From contig NZ_JAINRC010000011.1 of the NCBI RefSeq assembly GCF_020400655.1, positions 1 through 64,000 on the forward strand: a stretch of 64,000 nucleotides of DNA, written 5' to 3'. Both the position numbers and the translations under genes were made by a program. The DNA comes from Streptomyces spinosus (GTDB lineage Bacteria > Actinomycetota > Actinomycetes > Streptomycetales > Streptomycetaceae). The stretch's first letter is position 1. The number at the start of each line of letters is the position of its first letter. Below are positions 1 through 7,973 of this stretch, piece by piece. The notes under the pieces were generated by a model, which did no database searches, was not told where the DNA came from, and saw nothing but the letters and a program-made list of their open reading frames with translations.

Positions 1-80
1 ACCGGCTTCCAGCCACGACAGCCCGCTCGTTCGAGCGAATGGGCTCGAAGCACCGGTCACTCACCAACGAAACTGGCACC

Positions 81-385
81 ATGCCGCCTCGTACGTCACG
101 TCAAAGCGAAGGCGAACCACTGGAACGTCGGGTCAATGGGCGGCAGCTCTCGGTGTTGCAGGTGGGTGGGAGCCGGGTTCCCCGCCGGCGTATGGGAGAC
201 CAGCTCCTACAAGACCACCTGCCAGGCACTGCACAACCGGGGCCTGGTCAAGGTCTCCCGGAAGAGCCGGGCAGTGGAACGTCGCCCTGATCAGCGCTGG
301 TCGGCACTACCTGGCACACGGCACGTACCCTCCCCGCGGCTCGCACACGCGGAAGACCAGGCCGCCGCTCAGCGACCGTCGCTGA
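81..385 (+). pseudogene. Decayed winged-helix-like Streptomyces protein remnant
   Basis: Coding similarity jumps through three frames. One frame reads RVNGRQLSVLQ, the next reads WVGAGFPAGVWETSSYKTT and LHNRGLVKVSRK, and a third reads GQWNVALISAGRHYLAHG before a TGA at 383-385. Together these fit one short wHTH-like protein of a type I recall from Streptomyces genomes (ERQL..L..I..G.P.GVWE...GLV.VSR..G.W...LT.AGR.YL). Frame changes fall near 160-165 and 262-270, so no intact product can be made. The region after 420 may hold more of the same gene (a VPVRTVLSG-like segment) but is too degraded to claim. The frame-hopping is seen directly; the family assignment is from memory. Confidence 0.5.
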
Positions 386-784
386 CTCAAGCACAGGCAC
401 CGGCCGCCAACGCAAGAGGCGCCGGGGGTGCCTGTCCGTACCGTCCTCTCCGGTGTCACAAAGCCACTCATGACTGGCCGGCCACAACGAGTGCCTCCTG
501 CCCGCCACCGCCTGGTAGCCCCTCGTTTTCTGATGGTGCCGTGGACCACGATGGCGGCCGCGTCGTCCTCACGCGGCGCTCAAGGACCGCCGAACCGTGG
601 CTCCGCGGCAGCCTGTCAACGGCTGTCTGCCTGACAGGCCACCGCGAGGGGCAGGGTGGTGGCAGCCTCCTACTCGCGCCGGCCATTCATCACGTTGCCG
701 GTTTCCGGCAGCACTGGCTACCCTGCCCGAGCCGACCACGGTCAAGAACACGCCAAGGTGCGGCTGGAAGACAGGGGGGCCACG
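386..784. other. Intergenic stretch before the PucR-type regulator
   Basis: I see no convincing gene here. The segment holds a possible downstream continuation of the preceding pseudogene and an 8-bp inverted repeat (611-639). The G-rich ribosome binding site of the regulator starting at 785 lies at its right end. Confidence 0.5.
611..639. promoter_or_regulatory. Inverted repeat upstream of the PucR/CdaR-type gene
   Basis: GCCTGTCA and TGACAGGC form a perfect 8-bp inverted repeat with a 13-nt spacer, about 145 bp upstream of the regulator's start. It could be an autoregulatory operator or a weak terminator of the decayed gene before it. Only the symmetry is seen; the role is a guess. Confidence 0.25.
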
Positions 785-1846
785 ATGGCGGAGACGGCGA
801 CTTCCGAGTATCTGCTCGGGTACGCCCAGATCTTGGCCGAGGTCTCGGCCACCGGGCGCCGACTCACCCGGAAGGAGCTCAACGAGCGACGCGCCCTTGG
901 AGAACAGGCCGCCGACGCCGGGCACGGTCTGCGCGACCTCGTCCGGCAGCATCTCGCGGAAACCCGGACGTCGTGGCCGGACGGCGCCGTGTCGGGTGCG
1001 GTCGGCAGTGTACTGGCTGCGGTGGAGCAGGCCGTCGACGCCTTCGCCGAAGGGTACGAGCGTGCGCAGCGCCTGGCGGTGCGCCAGGAGGAGGCGGCGC
1101 GCCGGGAGTTCATCGACGACCTGTTGTACGGTCGCAGTGACCTTGGGCGGCTCGCCGAGCGGGCGGAACGCTTCGGACTCGTCCTCTCCCGCGCGTACGC
1201 GGTCGCGGTGGCCGCGGGCCCCGAAGCCTACGACGACACCGCCCCGGTCACCCGCCGGGTGGAGGCGGCCCTGATCGCACGGTTCGGCGACCGGCGCATC
1301 CTGCTGGCGACGAAGAACGGGCAGTTGATTTGCATCGCGCCGGGTGACCAGGAGGACGTCCTCGCGTACTTCGCCAAGCAGGCGCACGCGGCGACGGACG
1401 GCAGCCGGGTCGCGATCGGGCGTCCGCAGCTCGGGGCGGGTGGCGTGGTTCATTCCTACGAGGAGGCACTGAGCACTCTCGAGCTCGCCCAGCGGCTGAA
1501 TCTCGACGATCCGGTGGTGCGTGCCGCCGATCTGCTCGTGTATCCCGTTCTCATGCGTGACCGGCAGGCGATGGCTGATCTCGTGGTCAGCGCGCTGGGG
1601 CCGCTGCGGGGTGCCCGGGGCGGTGCCGAGCCGTTGCTGCTGACGCTGGAGGCGTACTTCGAGTCGGGGTGCACGGCCGCTGAGGCGGCTCGACGCCTTT
1701 CGCTGAGCGTGCGCGCCCTGACCTACCGGCTGGAGCGCATCCACCAGCTGACCGGAAGCAACCCGGCTGATCCCGTGCACCGCTACACCCTGCAGACCGC
1801 GGTCATCGGGGCACGGCTGCTGGGCTGGCCCGCCCAGGAGATCTGA
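785..1846 (+). CDS. PucR/CdaR-family transcriptional regulator
   Basis: A 353-residue protein. The C-terminal 50 residues contain AAEAARRLSLSVRALTYRLERI, close to the PucR C-terminal helix-turn-helix (HTH_30) that binds DNA in purine, sugar-diacid and related regulators. The middle resembles the degenerate GGDEF-like domain of this family (SRVAIGRPQLGAGGVVHSYEEALSTLELA in pieces). The N-terminal half is alpha-helical with no recognised sensor. Start: ATG 785 has a run of six G just upstream (GGGGGGCCACG). A more upstream in-frame start at 656 lacks a ribosome binding site. The gene stands alone, flanked by a remnant on the left and a bidirectional terminator on the right, so its target is not suggested by neighbours. 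Confidence 0.85.
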   Translation: MAETATSEYLLGYAQILAEVSATGRRLTRKELNERRALGEQAADAGHGLRDLVRQHLAETRTSWPDGAVSGAVGSVLAAVEQAVDAFAEGYERAQRLAVRQEEAARREFIDDLLYGRSDLGRLAERAERFGLVLSRAYAVAVAAGPEAYDDTAPVTRRVEAALIARFGDRRILLATKNGQLICIAPGDQEDVLAYFAKQAHAATDGSRVAIGRPQLGAGGVVHSYEEALSTLELAQRLNLDDPVVRAADLLVYPVLMRDRQAMADLVVSALGPLRGARGGAEPLLLTLEAYFESGCTAAEAARRLSLSVRALTYRLERIHQLTGSNPADPVHRYTLQTAVIGARLLGWPAQEI

Positions 1847-1873
1847 ATCCCACCCGGCGGCTGAACCGCGGCG

Positions 1874-1905
1874 AGGGGTCCGCCGTCTCCCGTCGGCGGA
1901 CCCCT
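1874..1905. terminator. Bidirectional hairpin terminator
   Basis: AGGGGTCCGCCG and CGGCGGACCCCT form a perfect 12-bp stem with an 8-nt loop. It sits in the 75-bp gap between the convergent regulator gene and flotillin-like gene, where a shared intrinsic terminator is expected. There is no T-tract, as is common in Streptomyces. Confidence 0.85.
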
Positions 1906-1921
1906 GGGCTCACCCGGTCGC

Positions 1922-3454
1922 TCAGCCGCTGATCTCGACCTTCCCGTTGAGCTGGGCCGACCGATCACCCGGCGCGGCGGCCGTGGTGACGCGCTCGGTG
2001 ACGCCCTTGAGGAGCTGGGTCAGGTCGACGCCGGTGGTGGAGCCGAGTAGTTCCAGACCCTGGGCGACGTTGTCGGCGACCGCGCGCGGGATCCGGCCGG
2101 CGCCGTCGGTGGAGATCACCGTCATCTTGTCCACCGCGCTGAGCGGCTCGGACGCCTTGGCGACGACTTCGGGCAGCACCTCGACGAGCATCTGGAGGAT
2201 CGCGGCCTCGCCGTACTCCCCGTAGGCGTCGGCCTTCTTCCGCATCGCCTCGGCCTGCGCGCTGCCCTTGGCCGCGATCGCCGCGGCTTCCGCGTCGCCC
2301 TCCAGCCGGACGGCCTCCGCGATCGCCGCGCGCCGGGACCGCTCGGCCTCACCCTGCTTGAGGCCTTCGATGGCCTCCGCCTCGGCCAGCGCGGAGCGGC
2401 GCTGCTTCTCGCCCTCACCGGTCAGCCGGGACCGCTCGGCCTCGGCCTGGGCGGCAGCGATGCCCGCCAGGCGCTCCGCCTCGGCCTGCTTCACCCGGGC
2501 CACCCGCCGGGCTTCCGCCTCCTGCTCGGCGGCGTAGCGCTGGGCGTCGGCGGGCTTGCGGACCTGGGTGTCGAGCTGCCGGTCGGTCAGCGCCGCCTGC
2601 CGTTCGGCGACCTTCTCCTGCTCGGCGAGGATCTCCTGCTGCCGGGCCGCCTCGGCCAGGGGGCCGGCCGCCGCGGCACGCGCCCCGGCCTCATCGGTCT
2701 CGGCCCGGATCTCCGCCTGCTTCAGCGCGAACGTCCGCTGGGCGACGGCGATCTCCTCCTCGGCCTTCAGCCGGGCCTGCTCGGCGGCGCGCCGGGCCAC
2801 GGCCTCGGCTATGTCGGCCTCCTGCTTGGCGCGCGCGGCCTCGGGGCGGCCGAGGTCTTCGAGGTAGGAGCCCTCGGTGGTGATGTCCTGGATCTGGAAG
2901 GCGTCCAGCACCAGGCCCTGCCCTGACAGGCTCGCCTCGGCCTCCTCGGCGACCTGGCCGGCGAAGGCGGCGCGGTCGCGGATGATGTCCTCCACCGACA
3001 TCCGGCCGACGATGGCGCGCAGGGCGCCGGAGAGTACTTCCTGGGTGAAGCCGACGATGCCGTCCTGCTGCATCAGGAAGCGCTGGGCGGCGGCGCGGAT
3101 GGAGTCCTCGGTGCCGCCGACCTTGACGATGGCGACACCGTCCAGGTTGGCCTTCACACCGCGCAGGGTGACCGCGCCGCGCACGGCGACCGGGATGTGC
3201 CGGGAGGACAGGTCGAGGGTGAACTTCTGCTGTACGAACGGCACGACGAACACACCGCCGCCGACCACGACCTTCTGGCCGCTGTTGTCGGTGAAGATCC
3301 GTCCGGTTTCCGGATCGGTGGACTTCTTGCCGCGCCGGCCGGTGACGATGAACGCCTCGCTCGGGCCGGCCACCTTGTAACGGCTGATGACGACGAGGGC
3401 CGACAGGACGAGAAGTACGACGACTCCCGCCACGGCGACGACGACAGGACTCAT
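1922..3454 (-). CDS. Flotillin-like SPFH/band 7 membrane protein
   Basis: A 510-residue protein with an N-terminal transmembrane helix (residues 2-24), an SPFH/band 7 domain (about 30-190) and a long Ala/Glu/Arg-rich coiled coil (about 195-380) full of AEAEA and ERSR segments. A C-terminal oligomerisation region follows. This is the flotillin layout: such proteins form membrane scaffolds in lipid-ordered patches. I chose ATG 3454 because GGGGG lies 8 nt upstream; a GTG at 3472 in the same frame has no such site. The upstream gene (3556-4065), 101 bp away on the same strand, encodes an NfeD-like protein, the classic flotillin partner, so the two probably form an operon. Confidence 0.9.
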   Translation of the reverse strand: MSPVVVAVAGVVVLLVLSALVVISRYKVAGPSEAFIVTGRRGKKSTDPETGRIFTDNSGQKVVVGGGVFVVPFVQQKFTLDLSSRHIPVAVRGAVTLRGVKANLDGVAIVKVGGTEDSIRAAAQRFLMQQDGIVGFTQEVLSGALRAIVGRMSVEDIIRDRAAFAGQVAEEAEASLSGQGLVLDAFQIQDITTEGSYLEDLGRPEAARAKQEADIAEAVARRAAEQARLKAEEEIAVAQRTFALKQAEIRAETDEAGARAAAAGPLAEAARQQEILAEQEKVAERQAALTDRQLDTQVRKPADAQRYAAEQEAEARRVARVKQAEAERLAGIAAAQAEAERSRLTGEGEKQRRSALAEAEAIEGLKQGEAERSRRAAIAEAVRLEGDAEAAAIAAKGSAQAEAMRKKADAYGEYGEAAILQMLVEVLPEVVAKASEPLSAVDKMTVISTDGAGRIPRAVADNVAQGLELLGSTTGVDLTQLLKGVTERVTTAAAPGDRSAQLNGKVEISG

Positions 3455-3555
3455 GACAGTGCCCCCAGACACGTAGCACCCCGGAAAAGGGATGGAAGAG
3501 GCCCCGCGAGGGGCCGCGACAAGCAGAGAAGGAAAGACGAGCGGCTCCGAGGCGT

Positions 3556-4065
3556 TCAGCTATCCGCCGGACGCACCAGGACAGAGGTCGCGGACGGTGC
3601 CGCCTCCACCCACACCTCGGTGCCCCGGGCCACCGGTGTGGCGCTGCGCGCGGCGAACTTCACCGGCTGGCCGGCGAGCCGCAGAAGCACCTCGCCGAAG
3701 CCGTCGGCGGGGATGGCGGTCACCACGTTGCCGGACGTCCCGATCAGGTCGTCTCCGGTGGGCGTCACCGCCGTCTGGTCGCGCATCAGGGCACGGCTGA
3801 AGCGATACGTCAGCCAAGCCGTGCCCACCCCCGTGAGCGCGCCGACGGCGGTGGCGCCTGCCGGGCCCACCCCCGCGGCCGCCTGCGCGATGACCCCGCC
3901 GAAGCCGGTCATCGACAGGAAGCCGGCGACGACCGGCAGCGACAGCCACCCGTCGAGGCCGCCGCCCAGCGCACCGTCGAGCACACCGTCCAACAGCCCG
4001 TCGAAGACCAGCGACATGGCGAGCAGTACGACCCCCGTGATGCCGAGTCCGAGAAACCAGGCCAT
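3556..4065 (-). CDS. NfeD-like integral membrane protein
   Basis: A 169-residue protein with about three hydrophobic helices in the first 90 residues. Its C-terminal 70 residues are predicted beta-rich and contain GTSGNVVTAIPADGFGEVLL and RGTEVWV, like the OB-fold of NfeD-family proteins. NfeD proteins pair with flotillin/SPFH proteins and may help recruit or organise them. The gene lies directly upstream of the flotillin-like gene in the same direction. Homology outside the OB-like region is weak, so the name rests on both the C-terminal motif and the neighbour. Confidence 0.7.
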   Translation of the reverse strand: MAWFLGLGITGVVLLAMSLVFDGLLDGVLDGALGGGLDGWLSLPVVAGFLSMTGFGGVIAQAAAGVGPAGATAVGALTGVGTAWLTYRFSRALMRDQTAVTPTGDDLIGTSGNVVTAIPADGFGEVLLRLAGQPVKFAARSATPVARGTEVWVEAAPSATSVLVRPADS

Positions 4066-4495
4066 GCGTACCGTCCCCCCTTACCCGTCGCTGATCTCCG
4101 GCTTGACGGAATCCTGGCATGTCCCTGAGGCCGTTTCATTGCCGTGTTCCGGCAATCTTTACGCGGCTTAGATGCCGCCTTCTGGCGACACGGGCGACCG
4201 CCTCAGCCGTGTCGACGGCGCCATGAGTGGGTCCCGGGGCGGACGGCCAGGACAGCGAGCGGGAGGGAGGTCACGAGAAGCAGAGCGGCCATACCGCTCC
4301 CAGCGGTTGGAGAGCCTCATGGGGACGTAGTAGCAGGGCACCGCACAGACTGAGGAACCAGGCAAGGACGATGACGAGTGATGCCTCGGCGATCACCGGA
4401 CGGGTTCCGTACGCGAACCGTGGGCCGGCTCCCGCGCGGTGGGCAGCCCGGGCCTGTCTGGATGGTTCCAGGAGACCGGTTCGCCACGCTGCTCG
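4066..4495. other. 430-bp gap with one possible small membrane ORF
   Basis: No confident gene. On the minus strand, GTG 4396 to TGA 4271 would encode 41 residues with one strongly hydrophobic segment (LVIVLAWFLSLCGALLL), in the same frame as the NhaD-like gene upstream. It lacks a ribosome binding site and may be a truncated membrane-protein remnant. A 6-bp inverted repeat (4139-4155, TTGCCG/CGGCAA) lies about 75 bp upstream of the NfeD-like gene. Confidence 0.3.
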
Positions 4496-5794
4496 TCAGG
4501 CCAGGGCGAAGTAGCGCAGCCACACGTATGCCAGGGAGATGGTCACGGTCGCGGCGGTCACGATGAGCCCGTACTTGGTGAACTGCCAGAAGGAGATGGG
4601 CTGGCGGTTGCGTTCGGCGATGCCGATGACGACGACGTTGGCGGAAGCGCCGATCGCCGTCGCGTTCCCGCCGAGGTCGGCGCCCAGGGCGAGGGCCCAC
4701 CACAACACATGATGGCTCGTGCCGCCCATGTCGTTGACCAGGTCGGCGGTGATGGGCGCCATGGTCGCGACGTAGGGAATGTTGTCGACAATGCCGGAGA
4801 GGACGGCGGAGCCGCCCAGCAGGGTCATGGAGCCGCCCAGCTCGTTGCCTCCGATCGCGTCGGCCAGATGCCGGGAGATCTCGCTGACGACACCGGTGTC
4901 GATCAGTCCGCCAATCATGATGAACAGGCCGGCGAAGAAGGCGAGCGTGGGCCACTCCACCTCGGCCAGGACATCATGGGTCTCGACCGCAGTGGCGGCG
5001 ACGAGCAGTCCCGCACCGAGCAGGGCGACGATGCTGGGGGCGTAGTGGAGTACCGGGTGGAGGACGAAGCCGACGACGACCAGAGCCAGGACGATCAGTC
5101 CTTGGACCAGCAGTCGGGGGTCCTTGATGGCTTCGCGTTCCTCCAACTCCATGATCTCGGCGGCGCGGTCGTCGTCGTAGACGAACGACTTGCGGAACAT
5201 CACCCGGCACAGGACCAGCAGTACCGCCACCAGCACGGCTGCGAGCGGGGCGAGGTGGACGACGAAGTCGTTGAACGTCAGGCCGGCGCGGCTGGCGATG
5301 ATGATGTTCGGAGGGTCGCCGACCAGGGTGGCGGTGCCTCCGATGTTCGAGGCCATCACCTCGGCGATCAGAAACGGTGCGGCCGGCAGCGCCATGCGCT
5401 CGCAGACCAGCAGGGTGACCGGGGCGATCAGCAAAACGGTCGTGACGTTGTCGAGCAGGGCTGAAGCCAGTGCAGTGATGACGACGAGCATGGTCATGAC
5501 CCGGAACGGTTTCGCCCGGGCCCGCTTGACCGCCCAGATCGCCAGGTATTCGAACATGCCGGTCTTCTTCAGCACTCCGACGATCATCATCATGCCCATG
5601 AGCAGGAAGATGACGTTCCAGTCGATGCCGGAGTCCTCGGAGTAGAACGCCGAGCTGTCGTCGGTCGCCCCGATCGCCAGCATCAGGCCCGCGCCGCCGA
5701 GAGCTACGGCGACGCGGTGGATCTTCTCGCTGATGATCAGGGCGTACGCCCCGACGAAGATGGCGATCGCAGCCCAGCTGTGCCAGTCGTTCAC
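4496..5794 (-). CDS. NhaD/ArsB-type (ion transporter superfamily) cation or anion transporter
   Basis: A 432-residue polytopic protein with about 11-12 membrane segments. Motifs LLDNVTTVLLIAPVT, SNIGGTATLVGDPPN and GIVDNIPYVATMAPI mark the two inverted halves of the NhaD/ArsB branch of the ion transporter superfamily. Family members include Na+/H+ antiporter NhaD and arsenite permease ArsB; no ars genes are nearby, so Na+/H+ exchange is more likely. The GTG start at 5794 forms a GTGA overlap with the stop of the CPA1-type antiporter gene upstream and has AGGAGG just ahead, so the two are translationally coupled. Two unrelated antiporter types in one operon is notable. Confidence 0.85.
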   Translation of the reverse strand: MNDWHSWAAIAIFVGAYALIISEKIHRVAVALGGAGLMLAIGATDDSSAFYSEDSGIDWNVIFLLMGMMMIVGVLKKTGMFEYLAIWAVKRARAKPFRVMTMLVVITALASALLDNVTTVLLIAPVTLLVCERMALPAAPFLIAEVMASNIGGTATLVGDPPNIIIASRAGLTFNDFVVHLAPLAAVLVAVLLVLCRVMFRKSFVYDDDRAAEIMELEEREAIKDPRLLVQGLIVLALVVVGFVLHPVLHYAPSIVALLGAGLLVAATAVETHDVLAEVEWPTLAFFAGLFIMIGGLIDTGVVSEISRHLADAIGGNELGGSMTLLGGSAVLSGIVDNIPYVATMAPITADLVNDMGGTSHHVLWWALALGADLGGNATAIGASANVVVIGIAERNRQPISFWQFTKYGLIVTAATVTISLAYVWLRYFALA

Positions 5795-7044
5795 GTTCCT
5801 CCTGCTTCTCCTGAGGCCTGTGCAGCATGCATTTCGGCGGCGCCGGCATCGTCGTCCGCGGCTGGAATGCCCGCCAGGTCCTCGACGTCGAAGGCGCGGG
5901 CGATCGGTACGTCCGTGGAACTGTGGGCGATGATCGAGAAGGCGATGCACACCGCGATGAGGGTGAATGCCTCCTTGGCCCGCGGGATCCCGGACTGCAG
6001 CACGAGCAACCCGTAAACCACCGAGGCGAAGCCCTTGGGACCGAACCAGGCCGCCACCAGCTTCTCCCGCCGCGAGATGCGCGTACCCAGCAACGACAGC
6101 AGCAAGGAGGCCGGGCGGATCAGGAAGATCGCCAGGATCACCGCCGCGTAGCCGCCGAGCGAGAGGTCACCGAACAGGTGCGGGGTCAACAGGGCGCCGA
6201 AGACGAGAAGCGCGGCGAACTTCGCCAGCTCCGCCAGGGCCTCGCCCAGCGGCTCGAACGACGCCTTCGCCTCCGGCGAGGCATGGGCGAGGACCGCGCC
6301 CGCGGAGAAGGCGGCCAGGTAGGGGTTGGCGTGCGTGAGGTGGCAGGCGGCGTAGAGGATGATCCCGGTCGCCAGCGGCAGCAGGGGCTGCAGTTTCGGC
6401 TCCGCGCCCAGCAGCCGGAACCGCACCAGCCTGTTTACGATCAGAGGCAGGGCGATGCCGAAGACCAGACCGAGCAGCAATTCGACAGCGATCGCCCCCG
6501 GCTCCGCGTCGCCGGTTCCGGTGGTCGGTCCGGCGGCGCCGATGAGCATCAGGACCACGGGCAGGGCCAGCCCGTCGTTGATGCCGCTCTCCACGTTCAG
6601 CAACTGCCGCAGCTTGGCCGGGACCTCACTGCGTCCCACGATCGCGGAGGCGAACACCGGGTCCGTGGGCGCGAGCACTGCTCCGACCAGGAACGACGTC
6701 GTCCAGTCCAGGTCCGCCAGAAAGTGCGCGGCCAGCCCCATGAACAGGAAGGCGAGCGGCATGCCCAAGCCCAGCGCACGGGCCGGGTTCTTCCAGTTCG
6801 CGCGGAGCTTGGGCAGCGAGACATGCATGCCGTCGGTGAACAGAACCGCGAAAAGCGCCAGGTCCGCGGTGACCGACACGATTCCGCTGTCCGGCGTGAT
6901 GTGGATCAGGCCCAGAAAACCGTCGCTGACGAGAGCGCCGCCGACCAGGAAGAGCAGGGAGGTGGAGAGCACGGTCCGTGCCGCGAGCCCCGACAACAGC
7001 ACCGCGACCAGCAGCGCGACACCGAACACCGCTACCAGAACCAT
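5791..7044 (-). CDS. CPA1-family cation:proton antiporter (NhaP-like)
   Basis: A 417-residue protein with about 12 hydrophobic helices. LAPTDPVFASAIVG and NVESGINDGLALPVV match the conserved ion-binding helices of CPA1 antiporters (TDPV and ES.xNDG). These exchange Na+ or K+ for H+ across the cell membrane in pH and salt homeostasis. I chose ATG 7044 because GGGGGC lies about 9 nt upstream and the protein then begins at the first helix; an in-frame start at 7107 would add an uncharacteristic polar leader. It is first in a two-gene operon with the NhaD-like gene (4-nt overlap). Confidence 0.9.
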   Translation of the reverse strand: MVLVAVFGVALLVAVLLSGLAARTVLSTSLLFLVGGALVSDGFLGLIHITPDSGIVSVTADLALFAVLFTDGMHVSLPKLRANWKNPARALGLGMPLAFLFMGLAAHFLADLDWTTSFLVGAVLAPTDPVFASAIVGRSEVPAKLRQLLNVESGINDGLALPVVLMLIGAAGPTTGTGDAEPGAIAVELLLGLVFGIALPLIVNRLVRFRLLGAEPKLQPLLPLATGIILYAACHLTHANPYLAAFSAGAVLAHASPEAKASFEPLGEALAELAKFAALLVFGALLTPHLFGDLSLGGYAAVILAIFLIRPASLLLSLLGTRISRREKLVAAWFGPKGFASVVYGLLVLQSGIPRAKEAFTLIAVCIAFSIIAHSSTDVPIARAFDVEDLAGIPAADDDAGAAEMHAAQASGEAGGT

Positions 7045-7179
7045 GGCCGACGCCCCCGATCGGAAGAGAGATCTGTCCCCTTGCTCGCCGACCAGGCTTC
7101 CCGGCACACCACGGGGAACCCTACCTGCCCTTGATGCGTCTTTGACAGATCGCTTACGCGCACCCGGGAGACGCCCTTC

Positions 7180-7196
7180 CTGCCGGATTCCGGCAG
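7180..7196. terminator. Short hairpin after the CBS-domain gene
   Basis: CTGCCGG-ATT-CCGGCAG forms a perfect 7-bp stem with a 3-nt loop, 28 bp past the stop codon of the minus-strand CBS gene and ahead of the antiporter operon. It could end the CBS transcript or act as an operator for the antiporters. Confidence 0.4.
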
Positions 7197-7224
7197 CGTT
7201 CAGCTCCGCGGAGGCCCGTCCGCC

Positions 7225-7743
7225 TCAGGATGTAACGACCAGAAGCCGCTCCAGCAGATGGGATGCGGTGATCACTCCGAGCAGCCGCGTCCCGGTCCTG
7301 TCCTCTTTCACGACCGCCACCAGCGGACTGCGGACCTGCGCCATCAGCGCCGCGACCTCGAGCGCGGTCGCGTCCGGCTCGGCCAACGGAGGCGCGGGGA
7401 CGGTCTTGGACAGGCAGTCGCGGACGGTGCGGCCTTGGAGCGCCTGGCACAGCCGGTCGGCGTGGCGTTCGTCGACCACCGCGGCGAGCGTCGGGTCGTC
7501 GATCACGTACGACGGCACCAAAATCTTGATCATCTGCGAGGCCGGGAGGATCGCCTTCGGCACCCCTTTTTCGTCGACGACCAGCAGCGCCGGCAACCGT
7601 TGCTCGGCCATCAGCCGCGCCGCCGTCTCGGCGTCGGTGTCGACGCTCACTGTCTCGTACTCCACTGCCAGGTCGCGTGCCCGCACGGTCGGCTCCGTTC
7701 CGCTGTGTCCCGTTGCCATTGTGGGGCAACCGTCCACGCTCAC
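7225..7743 (-). CDS. CBS-domain pair protein
   Basis: A 172-residue protein made almost entirely of two CBS motifs (about residues 24-75 and 107-170), with typical segments LPALLVVDEKGVPKAIL and SPLVAVVKEDRTGTRLLGVITASHLLE. CBS pairs bind adenosine nucleotides or other ligands and often gate transporters or enzymes. GTG 7743 has GGCGGGG just upstream; ATG 7719 is possible but has no ribosome binding site. It lies between the antiporter operon and a divergent permease, so a role in sensing energy or ionic state for one of these transporters is plausible but not shown. Confidence 0.85.
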   Translation of the reverse strand: MSVDGCPTMATGHSGTEPTVRARDLAVEYETVSVDTDAETAARLMAEQRLPALLVVDEKGVPKAILPASQMIKILVPSYVIDDPTLAAVVDERHADRLCQALQGRTVRDCLSKTVPAPPLAEPDATALEVAALMAQVRSPLVAVVKEDRTGTRLLGVITASHLLERLLVVTS

Positions 7744-7973
7744 CGATGCCCCGCCTCACTCGGGTCTGCATACCGACGTCATGCCGCCGGACCACGAAGA
7801 GGAAAGGCTTGCGCGTACGTCTGTGAGGCGGGAGTTCCATTGTCCGCTTTGACGTTCCCTTTACGGCCCGCTGACGCCGGGCCAATGGCGCCCTGACGTA
7901 GGGTTGTCGACGGTGTGCCGGGAAGCCTGGTCGGCGAGGTCCCTCCTGTTTTCTCCTGATGAGAGGTCTTCGC

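Noticed and set aside
569..1780. 403-codon open frame antisense to the PucR-type regulator
   Set aside because: It is the mirror frame of a GC-rich gene; Arg/Gly/Pro-rich, no ribosome binding site and no recognisable domain. The plus-strand HTH protein explains the coding bias.
4271..4396. 41-residue hydrophobic ORF (minus strand)
   Set aside because: One convincing membrane helix, but no ribosome binding site and it continues in frame from the NhaD-like gene past its stop; kept only as a note in the gap entry.
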